37,875 nucleotides of DNA from CAYJAD01 sp964372165 (GCA_964372165.1 CAYJPT010000005.1:1-37875); one strand, 5' to 3'. Counted from the first letter of the stretch, positions 16,391 through 23,822 are shown. Notes: a model not told the origin generated them from the letters alone. Made by a program: numbers and translations.

Positions 16391-17031
16391 TACTGTTCCA
16401 CCTCTTTGTCAAGGATTTCACCCTTATATATCCACACTTTTACACCAATGATACCATAAGTTGTGCTTGCTTCTGCAAAGCCAAAGTCGATATCTGCACG
16501 TAATGTATGTAAGGGCACTCGACCGTCACGATACCATTCGGTACGAGCTATTTCTGCACCGGCCAAACGACCTGCACATGTAACCTTAATTCCTTCGCCG
16601 CCAAATTTGCGTGCCATGCTAACAGTGCGTTTCATTGCACGTCTAAAAGCCACGCGACGCTCAAGTTGCATAGCAATATTTTCAGCTACTAATTGAGCAT
16701 CCACTTCTGGACGACGTATTTCATTCACTTCGAGCGAAAATTCACGTCCAAACTTGTGGCGTAAATCATTGCGCAATTTTTCTATTTCTACACCTTTGCG
16801 ACCAATTACTATGCCTGGTCTTGCTGTAGATAGAATAAGGCGAACTTTGCCGCCGGCACGCTCAATCTCAATCCTGGAAACACCGGCATGATAGAGCAGT
16901 TTTTTCACATACTTGCGAATTTTACTGTCCTCAAACACAAAGGATGCGTAGTCTTTTTTGCTAAACCAGCGCGACTGCCAATCCTTGTTGTAACCAAGAC
17001 GAAAACCATATGGATGTACTTTTTGACCCAT
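16390..17031 (-). CDS. rpsC: 30S ribosomal protein S3
   Basis: 213 residues. S3 lines the mRNA entry tunnel and has helicase-type function with S4 and S5. It starts MGQKVHPYGFRLG, has a KH domain with IVIGRKGVEIEKLRNDL (about 60-110), and a C-terminal domain with GRLAGAEIARTEWYRDGRVP. It lies between rplV and rplP, as usual. Confidence 0.98.
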   Translation of the reverse strand: MGQKVHPYGFRLGYNKDWQSRWFSKKDYASFVFEDSKIRKYVKKLLYHAGVSRIEIERAGGKVRLILSTARPGIVIGRKGVEIEKLRNDLRHKFGREFSLEVNEIRRPEVDAQLVAENIAMQLERRVAFRRAMKRTVSMARKFGGEGIKVTCAGRLAGAEIARTEWYRDGRVPLHTLRADIDFGFAEASTTYGIIGVKVWIYKGEILDKEVEQ

Positions 17032-17034
17032 AGC

Positions 17035-17373
17035 CTAACCCTGCCCTTCTGCAAGTATAACGGTAATGTGGCTGGTGCGCTTTCTTATTTTTGTGGCCCT
17101 ACCTTGTGCGCGGGGCATAAAACGCTTCCATGTTGGACCTTCATTGACCACAATTTCTTTCACAACCATTGAGTCCACATCAACACCACCCAATTGAGAA
17201 GCGTTGGCAAGGGCCGATTTTACTACACCATGCAAAATCCCTGCGGGTTTGTTTGGTGTAAAACGTAGGATATTCAACGCATTTTCAACATCTAGTCCCA
17301 CAACATTTTTTGCAACGAGACGAGTCTTACGTGGAGAAACACGTTGGAATTTTGCAATTGCTTTAGATTCCAT
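17035..17373 (-). CDS. rplV: 50S ribosomal protein L22
   Basis: 112 residues. L22 has a long loop into the exit tunnel where macrolides bind. VSPRKTRLVAKNVVGLDVEN and the C-terminal PRAQGRATKIRKRTSHITVI are diagnostic; the conserved loop is intact. Confidence 0.98.
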   Translation of the reverse strand: MESKAIAKFQRVSPRKTRLVAKNVVGLDVENALNILRFTPNKPAGILHGVVKSALANASQLGGVDVDSMVVKEIVVNEGPTWKRFMPRAQGRATKIRKRTSHITVILAEGQG

Positions 17374-17382
17374 TACATCACC

Positions 17383-17664
17383 CTACTTTCTGGCTTTGGA
17401 CTTTTTATCGGCAGCATGCCCGTGATAGGTACGAGTTGGTGAAAACTCACCAAGCTTATGCCCTACCATGTTTTCGGTCACAAATACCGGGACAAACTTC
17501 TTGCCATTATGCACCGCAAAGGTCAGACCTACCATTTCTGGTAAGATGGTGGAGCGGCGCGACCAAGTTTTCACCACACGGCGGTCATTATTTTCCACCG
17601 CGGCTTCAACCTTCTTCATAAGATGGCCGTCTACAAAAGGCCCTTTTTTTAATGATCTAGGCAT
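17383..17664 (-). CDS. rpsS: 30S ribosomal protein S19
   Basis: 93 residues. S19 works with S13 in the 30S head near the A site. The start MPRSLKKGPFVDGHLMKKVE and the core TWSRRSTILPEMVGLTFAVH, then HKLGEFSPTRTYHGHAADKK, match the family. Standard spacing of about 10 bp on either side. Confidence 0.98.
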   Translation of the reverse strand: MPRSLKKGPFVDGHLMKKVEAAVENNDRRVVKTWSRRSTILPEMVGLTFAVHNGKKFVPVFVTENMVGHKLGEFSPTRTYHGHAADKKSKARK

Positions 17665-17673
17665 TAACTACTC

Positions 17674-18504
17674 CTACTTCTGACCGCGACGTTTTACAAT
17701 TAGCCTTGATGAAGCTTTCTTCTTATCGCGAGTCTTGTAGCCCTTGGCGGGAGTTCCCCAAGGTGATACAGGATGGCGACCGCCAGAGCTTCTACCCTCA
17801 CCACCACCAAGTGGGTGGTCAATTGGGTTCATGGCAACACCGCGCACCTTAGGACGATTTCCAAGCCAGCGATTGCGGCCTGCTTTACCTAAGGAAATTT
17901 GCTCATGGTGAATATTTCCAACTTGACCAATGGTGGCCATACATGAGCTTAATATCTTGCGCACTTCACCTGAAGGTAAACGTAATAAAGCATATTTACC
18001 TTCCTTAGCAACTAACTGAGCATAAGTTCCAGCAGCGCGGCACATTTGTCCGCCTTTGCCTGGGTACATTTCAATATTATGAATAACTGTACCAACTGGA
18101 ATTTTAATCATTTGCAAGGCATGGCCGGGCTTAATATCAGCACCTTCACCAGCTTTGATTACATCACCTTGTTTAATACCAACTGGTGCTAATATATAAC
18201 GCTTTTCACCATCTACATAGTGTAAAAGAGCAATACGAGCTGAACGGTTTGGATCATATTCAATGTGTGCAACCTTAGCTTCAATACCAAGTTTATTGCG
18301 CTTGAAATCAATGATACGATAAAGTCTCTTTACACCGCCGCCACGTCTACGCATAGTAATGCGACCATGGTGGTTACGGCCAGCCTTTTGGCTTAAGCCT
18401 TCAGTAAGTGACTTTTCAGGGGTGCTTCTAGTAATTTCCTTAAAATCGGAAACTGTCTGGAAGCGACGCCCAGCGGAAGTTGGTTTTAGCTTACGGACAG
18501 CCAT
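17674..18504 (-). CDS. rplB: 50S ribosomal protein L2
   Basis: 276 residues, normal length. L2 is among the most conserved ribosomal proteins and helps subunit joining and peptidyl transferase structure. The diagnostic C-terminal block around MNPIDHPLGGGEGR, with the conserved His, and GRNHHGRITMRRRGGGVKR are both present. GGGAG lies about ten bases before the ATG. Confidence 0.98.
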   Translation of the reverse strand: MAVRKLKPTSAGRRFQTVSDFKEITRSTPEKSLTEGLSQKAGRNHHGRITMRRRGGGVKRLYRIIDFKRNKLGIEAKVAHIEYDPNRSARIALLHYVDGEKRYILAPVGIKQGDVIKAGEGADIKPGHALQMIKIPVGTVIHNIEMYPGKGGQMCRAAGTYAQLVAKEGKYALLRLPSGEVRKILSSCMATIGQVGNIHHEQISLGKAGRNRWLGNRPKVRGVAMNPIDHPLGGGEGRSSGGRHPVSPWGTPAKGYKTRDKKKASSRLIVKRRGQK

Positions 18505-18507
18505 ATT

Positions 18508-18798
18508 CTACACTCCCTCGAAAAATTCGATTCTATCACCGGGTGTTAAGGTCACATAGGCCTTTTTATACCCTGGTTTACGGCCAACAACACGTCCCTG
18601 ACGCTTTCTGTCAGATGGAGCTTTGCATACTACGTTAACCGCTACAACTTTTACATTAAAAGCTTTTTCCACAGCCTGCTTTATCTCAATCTTATTAGCC
18701 TTTGTGTGAACAAAAAATGTCACTTGTTCGGCCTCTTCTTTAAGATATGTAGTCTTTTCTGTAAGCAGGGGCTTAAGAAGAATATTAGTAAATTCCAT
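18508..18798 (-). CDS. rplW: 50S ribosomal protein L23
   Basis: 96 residues. L23 is at the tunnel exit and docks trigger factor and SRP. It starts MEFTNILLKPLLTEKTTYL and has a KANKIEIKQAVEKAFNVKV block. I choose the start at 18798, preceded by GGGGGA; 14 extra upstream codons would overlap rplD and are not family-like. Confidence 0.96.
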   Translation of the reverse strand: MEFTNILLKPLLTEKTTYLKEEAEQVTFFVHTKANKIEIKQAVEKAFNVKVVAVNVVCKAPSDRKRQGRVVGRKPGYKKAYVTLTPGDRIEFFEGV

Positions 18799-18808
18799 GT
18801 GAATCCCC

Positions 18809-19432
18809 CTACTTCTCAAAGCGTGCATGCACAGGGGCAATGGCTGCTTCTAAAAGTACCAATTGCTTATGACGCAAGATTTCATACACACTAAGGCGAT
18901 CTGGTGTAGTTATTGTTATGCCTTGGATATTGCGTGCTGATAAATTCAAAGAATTATTATCTTCAGCAACTACAATAAGTGCCTTTTTCAAACCAAGATC
19001 TGTTGCCACTTTAGCAAAAAGCTTAGTTTTAGCTTCAGCTAACTCTATTGATTTAACTACCATTAGGTTTTCTGAGGTAAGGCGTGATGACAAAGCCATT
19101 TTCAAAGCAAGTGCTCTTACCTTACTATTAACCTTAAAACTGTAGTCACGTGGCATTGGACCAAAAGTTACACCACCACCTCTCCAAATGGGTGAGCGGT
19201 TGGAGCCTGCACGAGCGCGACCAGAACCTTTTTGACGCCAAGGTTTTGCGCCACCGCCGGAAACATGTGTCCTTGTCTTTGTGGCATGTGTACCAGCGCG
19301 CTTTGCAGCAAGCTGCGCACGAACCACAAGGTTTAGTATTTCCGGTCTGATCTCCACTTCGAACACAGAGGGCTCAAGCGTAATTTCACCGCTTTCCTTC
19401 TTGCTCTGATCATATATTTTCACAACAGCCAT
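18809..19432 (-). CDS. rplD: 50S ribosomal protein L4
   Basis: 207 residues. L4 lines the exit tunnel; in gamma-proteobacteria it also represses the S10 operon through the mRNA leader. KTRTHVSGGGAKPWRQKGSG and ARAGSNRSPIWRGGGVTFGP form the tunnel loop and are intact. Since this operon also has a long structured leader (20403-20988), L4 is the obvious candidate ligand, but nothing in the sequence proves it. Confidence 0.98.
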   Translation of the reverse strand: MAVVKIYDQSKKESGEITLEPSVFEVEIRPEILNLVVRAQLAAKRAGTHATKTRTHVSGGGAKPWRQKGSGRARAGSNRSPIWRGGGVTFGPMPRDYSFKVNSKVRALALKMALSSRLTSENLMVVKSIELAEAKTKLFAKVATDLGLKKALIVVAEDNNSLNLSARNIQGITITTPDRLSVYEILRHKQLVLLEAAIAPVHARFEK

Positions 19433-19443
19433 TGTGCTTTCCT

Positions 19444-20073
19444 CTATTGCTTGGTGACCACAACCAGTCCATTCTTAGGACCTGGCACGGAGCCTTTTAC
19501 AAGGATAACATTATCTTCAGGGCGTACATCAACAATTGTCAATCCCAATTGAGTAACACTTTCATTACCCCAATGCCCTGCCATTTTACGTCCCTTAAAC
19601 ACACGCCCCGGAAAGGTGTTATTACCTATAGAGCCGTTGTTACGGTGTACTTTTTCACAGCCGTGGGAGTCCTTAGAGCCTGCAAAATTCCAACGGCGCA
19701 TACGCCCTTGGTAACCTTTACCAATGCTCTTTCCAGAAATTTTTACAGTATCACCAGCAGCAAAAAGCTCAACTGTAAGCTCCTCACCTACAGATTGCGT
19801 AGGAGCATCCTGAAGACGAATTTCACTCAAGTTACGAAACAACCCTGTACCGGCCTTAGCAAAGTGACCCTGCATAGGTTTTGTAACGTGCTTTTCTTTT
19901 GCTTGTCCAAACGCTATTTGTAATGCGTTGTAACCATCTGTATCTACTGTCTTCACCTGCGTGATCGGGCATGGACCTGCCTGAATTACCGTAACGGCCA
20001 CAGCAGCACCATCGCTGGCGAAGATACGGGTCATACCTAATTTGCGACCCAAGATTGCCATATTCTCAGCCAT
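19444..20073 (-). CDS. rplC: 50S ribosomal protein L3
   Basis: 209 residues. L3 initiates large-subunit assembly near the peptidyl transferase centre. The start is MAENMAILGRKLGMTRIFAS and the loop FAGSKDSHGCEKVHRNNGSI, then FPGRVFKGRKMAGHWG, is diagnostic. The ATG at 20073 has GAGG six bases upstream; an in-frame GTG at 20085 overlaps the rpsJ stop codon and lacks a site. Confidence 0.97.
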   Translation of the reverse strand: MAENMAILGRKLGMTRIFASDGAAVAVTVIQAGPCPITQVKTVDTDGYNALQIAFGQAKEKHVTKPMQGHFAKAGTGLFRNLSEIRLQDAPTQSVGEELTVELFAAGDTVKISGKSIGKGYQGRMRRWNFAGSKDSHGCEKVHRNNGSIGNNTFPGRVFKGRKMAGHWGNESVTQLGLTIVDVRPEDNVILVKGSVPGPKNGLVVVTKQ

Positions 20074-20084
20074 GATTGCCCTCA

Positions 20085-20402
20085 CTAAAGCTTGATTTCT
20101 ACGTCCACGCCAGCAGGTAACGAAAGCTTACCTAATGCATCAACGGTTTGTTGCGTGGGTTCAAGTATGTCCATAAGCCGCTTGTGGATACGCATTTCAA
20201 ATTGCTCGCGGGATTTTTTATCCACATGCACCGAACGGTTTACGGTATATTTGTGAATATTGGTTGGCAGAGGAATTGGCCCTGCCACGCCTGCACCCGT
20301 AGTGCGCGCCGTATCAACAATTTCTGCCACAGCCTTATCAAGAATGCGGTAATCGTATGCTTTTAGCTTGATACGAATGCGATCACTGCTAACTGTTGTC
20401 AT
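20085..20402 (-). CDS. rpsJ: 30S ribosomal protein S10
   Basis: 105 residues, full length. S10 works in the 30S head and as NusE in transcription antitermination. The RIRIKLKAYDYRILDKAV start and the IPLPTNIHKYTVNRSVHVDK block are typical. GGAG lies seven bases before the ATG. It is the first gene of the S10-spc block here: fusA and tuf, which often precede it, are absent, and a long leader takes their place. Confidence 0.98.
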   Translation of the reverse strand: MTTVSSDRIRIKLKAYDYRILDKAVAEIVDTARTTGAGVAGPIPLPTNIHKYTVNRSVHVDKKSREQFEMRIHKRLMDILEPTQQTVDALGKLSLPAGVDVEIKL

Positions 20403-20988
20403 TTGCCTACTCCATGTTGAAAGTGCCTGTCTATTGACTGGCCTTCGCAGCCATCAAAACTTGCCTGCGAAAGTTTCCGCGTTCATTATCGCGGCTAACC
20501 CCAAAAGGGGCACTACCTACCTTGCAAGCAAGGTAAAACTGCTACAGCAATTGGTGTGTTAATTATGCATTGAGTAAAAAAAATGCTCGATGAACATAAC
20601 CAACCTTCACGCCAAAGCATTACTTTAATGCTTTTACGCTACTTACCCACTACGTTCAACCGAGCTTTACAAGATAAATTGAAAAATCAATTTAGTTAAA
20701 GAAAGGTTCCGTACAGGGTCACCAAATAGGGGCATATCCCCTTTCACCTTACAGCCCGGGTTCACCAATTAATGGCGTGGCTCCACTTTTGGGCTGGAAC
20801 GGATGGACATTGTTCGGCATTTGGTAACGCCTGCACATGTCAATCCCGACTTTGTCGGAAGCATTAGAGTGGACTCAACCCACTCCTCCCTACCGTCCTA
20901 GGGAAAACCTTTTATCAAGGTTCAGAAAATTCTTATGCTCAAATCAGCATTTTACCTTACGGCGCATCTGCTAACTACATAATGAGCA
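20403..20988 (-). promoter_or_regulatory. Long structured S10-operon leader RNA
   Basis: About 585 nt lie between the mapped promoter and rpsJ with no credible gene. Base composition is more GC-rich than other intergenic DNA here. In transcript order it can form hairpins TCCCTA/TAGGGA, GAGTGG/CCACTC, CCGAC/GTCGG, GGCGTT/AATGCC, a multi-branch domain closed by GTTCC/GGAAC and AGCCC/GGGCT, GGGG/CCCC within GGTGA...; then the attenuator at 20576-20634; then ACCTTGC/GCAAGGT, CCCC/GGGG and CCGCG/CGCGG close to rpsJ. Two short frames (23 and 22 codons at 20749-20820 and 20667-20735) exist but lack good ribosome sites. It does not match RNase P, tmRNA, 6S or SRP RNA consensus blocks that I know. The likely role is ribosomal-protein feedback control. 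Confidence 0.7.
20576..20634 (-). promoter_or_regulatory. Candidate attenuator: competing hairpins plus U8
   Basis: In the leader a 9-bp hairpin AAAGCATTA-aag-TAATGCTTT (20614-20634) shares its 3' arm with an alternative, longer hairpin. In that one AATGCT (20616-20621 on the plus map) pairs with AGCATT (20582-20587), with an inner GTGAA/TTCAT stem, and is followed at once by eight U residues (20576-20583). The first resembles an antiterminator and the second a terminator. Free-energy values were not computed; the terminator has an internal loop and is not very strong. Confidence 0.5.
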
Positions 20989-20994
20989 AGGGGG

Positions 20995-21060
20995 AAGATA
21001 CAGATGTCAGGACAAAAGGTCAACATCTTTTTTATATTTTTTGTATTTTTTTTGTATTTA
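20995..21060 (-). promoter_or_regulatory. S10-operon promoter with phased A-tract UP region
   Basis: On the minus strand TTGACC (21018-21023) is followed after 17 bases by TATCTT (20995-21000), putting the start near 20988. Directly upstream are A-tracts (plus-strand T-runs 21028-21033, 21037-21042, 21046-21053) whose centres are spaced about 9-10 bp, about one helical turn. This is the arrangement of curved DNA and of UP elements bound by the alpha C-terminal domain, as expected for a highly expressed ribosomal operon. Confidence 0.75.
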
Positions 21061-21100
21061 TTTTGATTGAAGTGGTCTTATATCATGTTTACCTGAATAC

Positions 21101-21289
21101 TTAAGGAAATACTGATTTATTCTGCAAGCAGAATAAATCAGAAAGGCACACTGCCTTCATTCGCCCTATGGGACGCAAAAAAACGTGGTTTTTTGCTCTC
21201 ATTCGGCGTGCAAAGTAGGCACATTTGCCTACTTTGTAAGGAAACGCATAATATTATTTGACTTGTTTATTTAATCAGCGTTTCCTTAA
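21101..21289 (+). mobile_element. MITE copy 2, complete (189 bp)
   Basis: Complete element between TTAA tetranucleotides. The left end TTAAGGAAATACTGATT and the inverted right end (AATCAGCGTTTCCTTAA) match for about 13 bp inside TTAA, with few mismatches. Inside are a 14-bp perfect hairpin with a 2-base loop (21112-21141, arms CTGATTTATTCTGC), a CAAAAAA/TTTTTTG hairpin and a CAAAGTAGGC/GCCTACTTTG hairpin. It encodes nothing credible. It lies 78 bp upstream of the S10 promoter -35 and 16 bp past the stop of the 21306 gene, whose 3' end it may terminate or stabilise. Confidence 0.88.
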
Positions 21290-21305
21290 TATCTTACAGT
21301 GCAAG

Positions 21306-22898
21306 CTATTTTTTCATCAATTTCCAAGTTGTTTTTATAACTGTAGCTGCTTCATTTAAACCCGGAAACCCTGTAAATAGCTGCGACTCTAAATCATCTT
21401 CATCCATAAGTGGGATAGCTGCATTGTTATGTCGCTTTATATAATCATCTTCCATAAGTGTTGGGTCACCAGGGATTTCTTCTAAAATACTATCAGCTTC
21501 AACTTTATTCTTGCTTGTTATTTTCTTAACCTGCTGTGATACAAGTGGCACCAAACCAAGCACTAAATCAGCTGATTCATCCTCACCTGCAATGCTTCTA
21601 GTTTTTGATTGTTTATTTTTAAGATAATCCTTGGCCTTTTGCTCAAGTCTTGCTTTTTCTTCACGGTTTCTATTAACATTGTCTTGATGTGCTGCAAAAG
21701 CTTGTTGTAAGTCAGAATCAATACTTTTTACAGCGTCTAACAGCAATGGATCTGTAAAATATTCTTTAACCTTTTTTAAGGTAAAAGGTGGGTTTTCAGT
21801 ATAAAGACATGCTTTAGCAATATGTCTTGATATATGCTCATGTTTACTTAATTCAATGCCCTCAAGCAAGGTTGTTGCTGCCTCAGAATACTTGCCCGCA
21901 CGAATTAGTGATTGCATGGTACGTACAAATGGGCTAGGCGTTTTAGGCATTATTTTTAATGCATGGGCGTATGCTGAACGTGCTTTTGCCCACTGTTCAG
22001 ACCGAGTAAAAGTTAAAGCAGCCTCATATAAATAGTATCTGAACTTCTCTAAGTCCTGTTTACCACGCCAAGCCGCAGCAAGACCAAGCTCTGCATCACC
22101 CTTATAGCTTTGGTTAACTATGGCCTTATTAAAAGACTGTATTGCTAAATCCCATTGCTTTTGCTGCATATAGCGCAAGCCTTCTTCCATATTAAACTTA
22201 GCCTTACCATCTTCGGTCTTACAAAGCTCAAATCTTTTCAAGGCTTGATCAAAGTCCGGACTTACAGTGCTATTTATGCTTAATTCGCTTTTGGAGTAGT
22301 GCATCTGCCTTAGTTTTTCTTGCAATGATTTTGGCGAATATGGACGAGTTAATAATTCATCAAATCCACCAAGAACTGCCTGTAGCAGTCTTTCTTCTGC
22401 ATGATTGCCAGCTAATGCCACTACCGGCAGTTGTTTCAATGCAGGATGTGACCGTATCAGTTCAATCCATTGTACAGCTGACATATCTTCAAAACGCGGA
22501 TGACAAAAAACTATATCTACCAATTCTTGTGCATCAGTTTCTTGTTTTGCACTTAAAAATTTTGCAGCTTGCAAACCAGATGTAAAAACGCGCACACGTG
22601 CAATACCAGCATCACGCAAAATACTGCGATCTAGGGATGAATTGCTTTCAACATCCACAAGGAGTAAAGCTGTATTAAATGGCAAATTATTTTTTTGCAT
22701 ATACTTTACGTAGTGCACTCCAGAGCGAACAACATTTTTTTCACGCAAACCATAATGTGGTGACTTCTGAGCCTGACTTACAAACTTCTCTGATAATATC
22801 TCAGCATAACTTGCTCCGGGGTATTGTGCAAGAGGTGCAAAAATGCCTCCAAAATGAGTACTTTGCTTTTGATTATATTGCTCTGCTGCTCTTTGCAT
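21306..22898 (-). CDS. Degenerate-receiver protein with TPR-like repeats
   Basis: 530 residues, cytoplasmic. Residues about 75-195 have a CheY-like receiver fold (ALLLVDVESN, then DIVFCHPRFEDMSAVQWIEL and LPVVALAGN), but the phospho-acceptor Asp is His133, the conserved Thr/Ser is Ala153 and the conserved Lys is Arg185 (TRPYS). It should therefore not be phosphorylated in the usual way. Residues about 235-375 are helical repeats of TPR type (MEEGLRYMQQKQWDLAIQSF, AYAHALKIMP, IRAGKYSEAATTLLEGIEL). A charged C-terminal region follows. Function unknown; a scaffold or adaptor in signalling is inference. It lies in the small island between two MITE copies, 73 bp downstream of the zinc-ribbon gene on the same strand. 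Confidence 0.8.
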   Translation of the reverse strand: MQRAAEQYNQKQSTHFGGIFAPLAQYPGASYAEILSEKFVSQAQKSPHYGLREKNVVRSGVHYVKYMQKNNLPFNTALLLVDVESNSSLDRSILRDAGIARVRVFTSGLQAAKFLSAKQETDAQELVDIVFCHPRFEDMSAVQWIELIRSHPALKQLPVVALAGNHAEERLLQAVLGGFDELLTRPYSPKSLQEKLRQMHYSKSELSINSTVSPDFDQALKRFELCKTEDGKAKFNMEEGLRYMQQKQWDLAIQSFNKAIVNQSYKGDAELGLAAAWRGKQDLEKFRYYLYEAALTFTRSEQWAKARSAYAHALKIMPKTPSPFVRTMQSLIRAGKYSEAATTLLEGIELSKHEHISRHIAKACLYTENPPFTLKKVKEYFTDPLLLDAVKSIDSDLQQAFAAHQDNVNRNREEKARLEQKAKDYLKNKQSKTRSIAGEDESADLVLGLVPLVSQQVKKITSKNKVEADSILEEIPGDPTLMEDDYIKRHNNAAIPLMDEDDLESQLFTGFPGLNEAATVIKTTWKLMKK

Positions 22899-22971
22899 AT
22901 TACCCTCTCAACCTACTAAATCTCATACTATACTATTTATTTAAAATTAATCTTAATACCATATTAAAAAA

Positions 22972-23391
22972 TTATTTTTCTAATTTAGTTGAAAAAGAAA
23001 ATATTTTAGCTGACATTGCTTTAGGTACAGATGAATATTCACCAACAGCACATGCATTTACCATATATCCTGTCCCACAGTAACTACAATTCAATCCATT
23101 TTGATGCGAATGTAATCTAAATAAAGTGCCATCACGCTCAAAGCAATTTGGACAAAATGGCCCTTGTGTTATGGATGCAATCTTTATCCAATAAAACTGC
23201 TTATCAAAATACAATGTTTTGGAGAGAAATATTATATCCTCAAGCTCTTGAATTCTATCTTTTAAATTATTTGATTCATCTTGCAAGGCTATGTACCTTG
23301 CTTGTAACTCCATTAAAACTTGAAGACCCTCGGCCGTTTTGCCATGTTTGAAAAAATGTTGTATTTTTTGAAAGCAATAATAATCTAACAT
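22972..23391 (-). CDS. Coiled-coil zinc-ribbon protein, function unknown
   Basis: 139 residues. An N-terminal helical part with a probable coiled coil (about 25-57, LMELQARYIALQDESNNLKD) is followed by a four-cysteine zinc ribbon: CPNC at 80-83 and CSYC at 102-105, with GPFCPNCFERDG and LNCSYCGTGY. Small proteins of the pattern coiled coil, then 'GPFCPxC...DG...C..C', are scattered in bacteria, often as accessory genes; none I know has a proven function. CGGAG seven bases before the ATG supports the start. It precedes the degenerate-receiver gene, likely co-transcribed. Confidence 0.75.
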   Translation of the reverse strand: MLDYYCFQKIQHFFKHGKTAEGLQVLMELQARYIALQDESNNLKDRIQELEDIIFLSKTLYFDKQFYWIKIASITQGPFCPNCFERDGTLFRLHSHQNGLNCSYCGTGYMVNACAVGEYSSVPKAMSAKIFSFSTKLEK

Positions 23392-23524
23392 GCATTTACT
23401 CCGTTTTTAATTCTGTTAACATAAATTAGCATGGCACTTGTTTTATGTTATTCTTTATTTTTTCCATTTTTTATCATTTTTGCCCCTCCCCACATGATTA
23501 ATAAAAGGACTCATAATAAAAAAC
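23392..23524. other. Upstream region of the two-gene island
   Basis: A short AT-rich stretch before the zinc-ribbon gene, ending at MITE copy 3. It should hold the island promoter, but I see no clear match to the -35/-10 consensus. Confidence 0.4.
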
Positions 23525-23715
23525 TTAAGGAAATGCTGATTTATTCTGCAAGCAGGATAAATCAGAAAGGCACACTGCCTTCATTCGCCCTGTGGGACGC
23601 AAAAAAGCGTGGTTTTTTGCTCTCATTTGGCGTGCAAAGTAAGCACAATTGCCTACTTTGTAAGGAAACGCACAATGTGTTTTTTGACCTGTTGATTTAA
23701 TCAGCGTTTCCTTAA
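23525..23715 (+). mobile_element. MITE copy 3, complete (191 bp)
   Basis: Same orientation as copy 2 and nearly identical to it, with TTAA at both ends and left end TTAAGGAAATGCTGATTTA. The flanks (AAAAAC before, GTTCATC after) show no duplication beyond TTAA, so TTAA itself is the likely 4-bp target duplication. Hairpins as in copy 2: CTGATTTATTCTGC pairing with GCAGGATAAATCAG, and CAAAGTAAGC near GCCTACTTTG. A read-through frame of 89 codons crossing it is judged spurious. Confidence 0.88.
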
Positions 23716-23822
23716 GTTCATCACCTTGTGTGTCAACAATGCAATACGCTGCAACTTTTTGATTACTTAAAACTTACATCGTCATATATGCATCTTTCTT
23801 TAGACATAAAAGATAAAAAAAA
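23716..23822. other. Non-coding spacer, nothing recognised
   Basis: About 100 bp between MITE copy 3 and the liv terminator. Short, AT-rich, with no gene, promoter or repeat that I can support. Confidence 0.5.

Noticed and set aside
19432..19923. 163-codon plus-strand frame
   Set aside because: It is a shadow of rplC.
20941..20960. AAATCAGCATTTTACCTTAC resembling a MITE end near the S10 promoter
   Set aside because: It differs from the MITE terminus by an extra base and a mismatch and lacks TTAA, so chance resemblance is as likely as a decayed end.
20403..20988. RNase P RNA or tmRNA inside the S10 leader
   Set aside because: The plus strand contains CCAAATAGGGG, as in RNase P, but the rest of the conserved core, such as GAGGAAAGTCC, is missing. 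No tRNA-like ends or tag frame for tmRNA were found. The minus strand is also the only one with a promoter and an adjacent gene.
23431..23700. 89-codon plus-strand frame
   Set aside because: It lies mostly in MITE copy 3, which has no coding bias and whose reading frames are not kept in copy 2.
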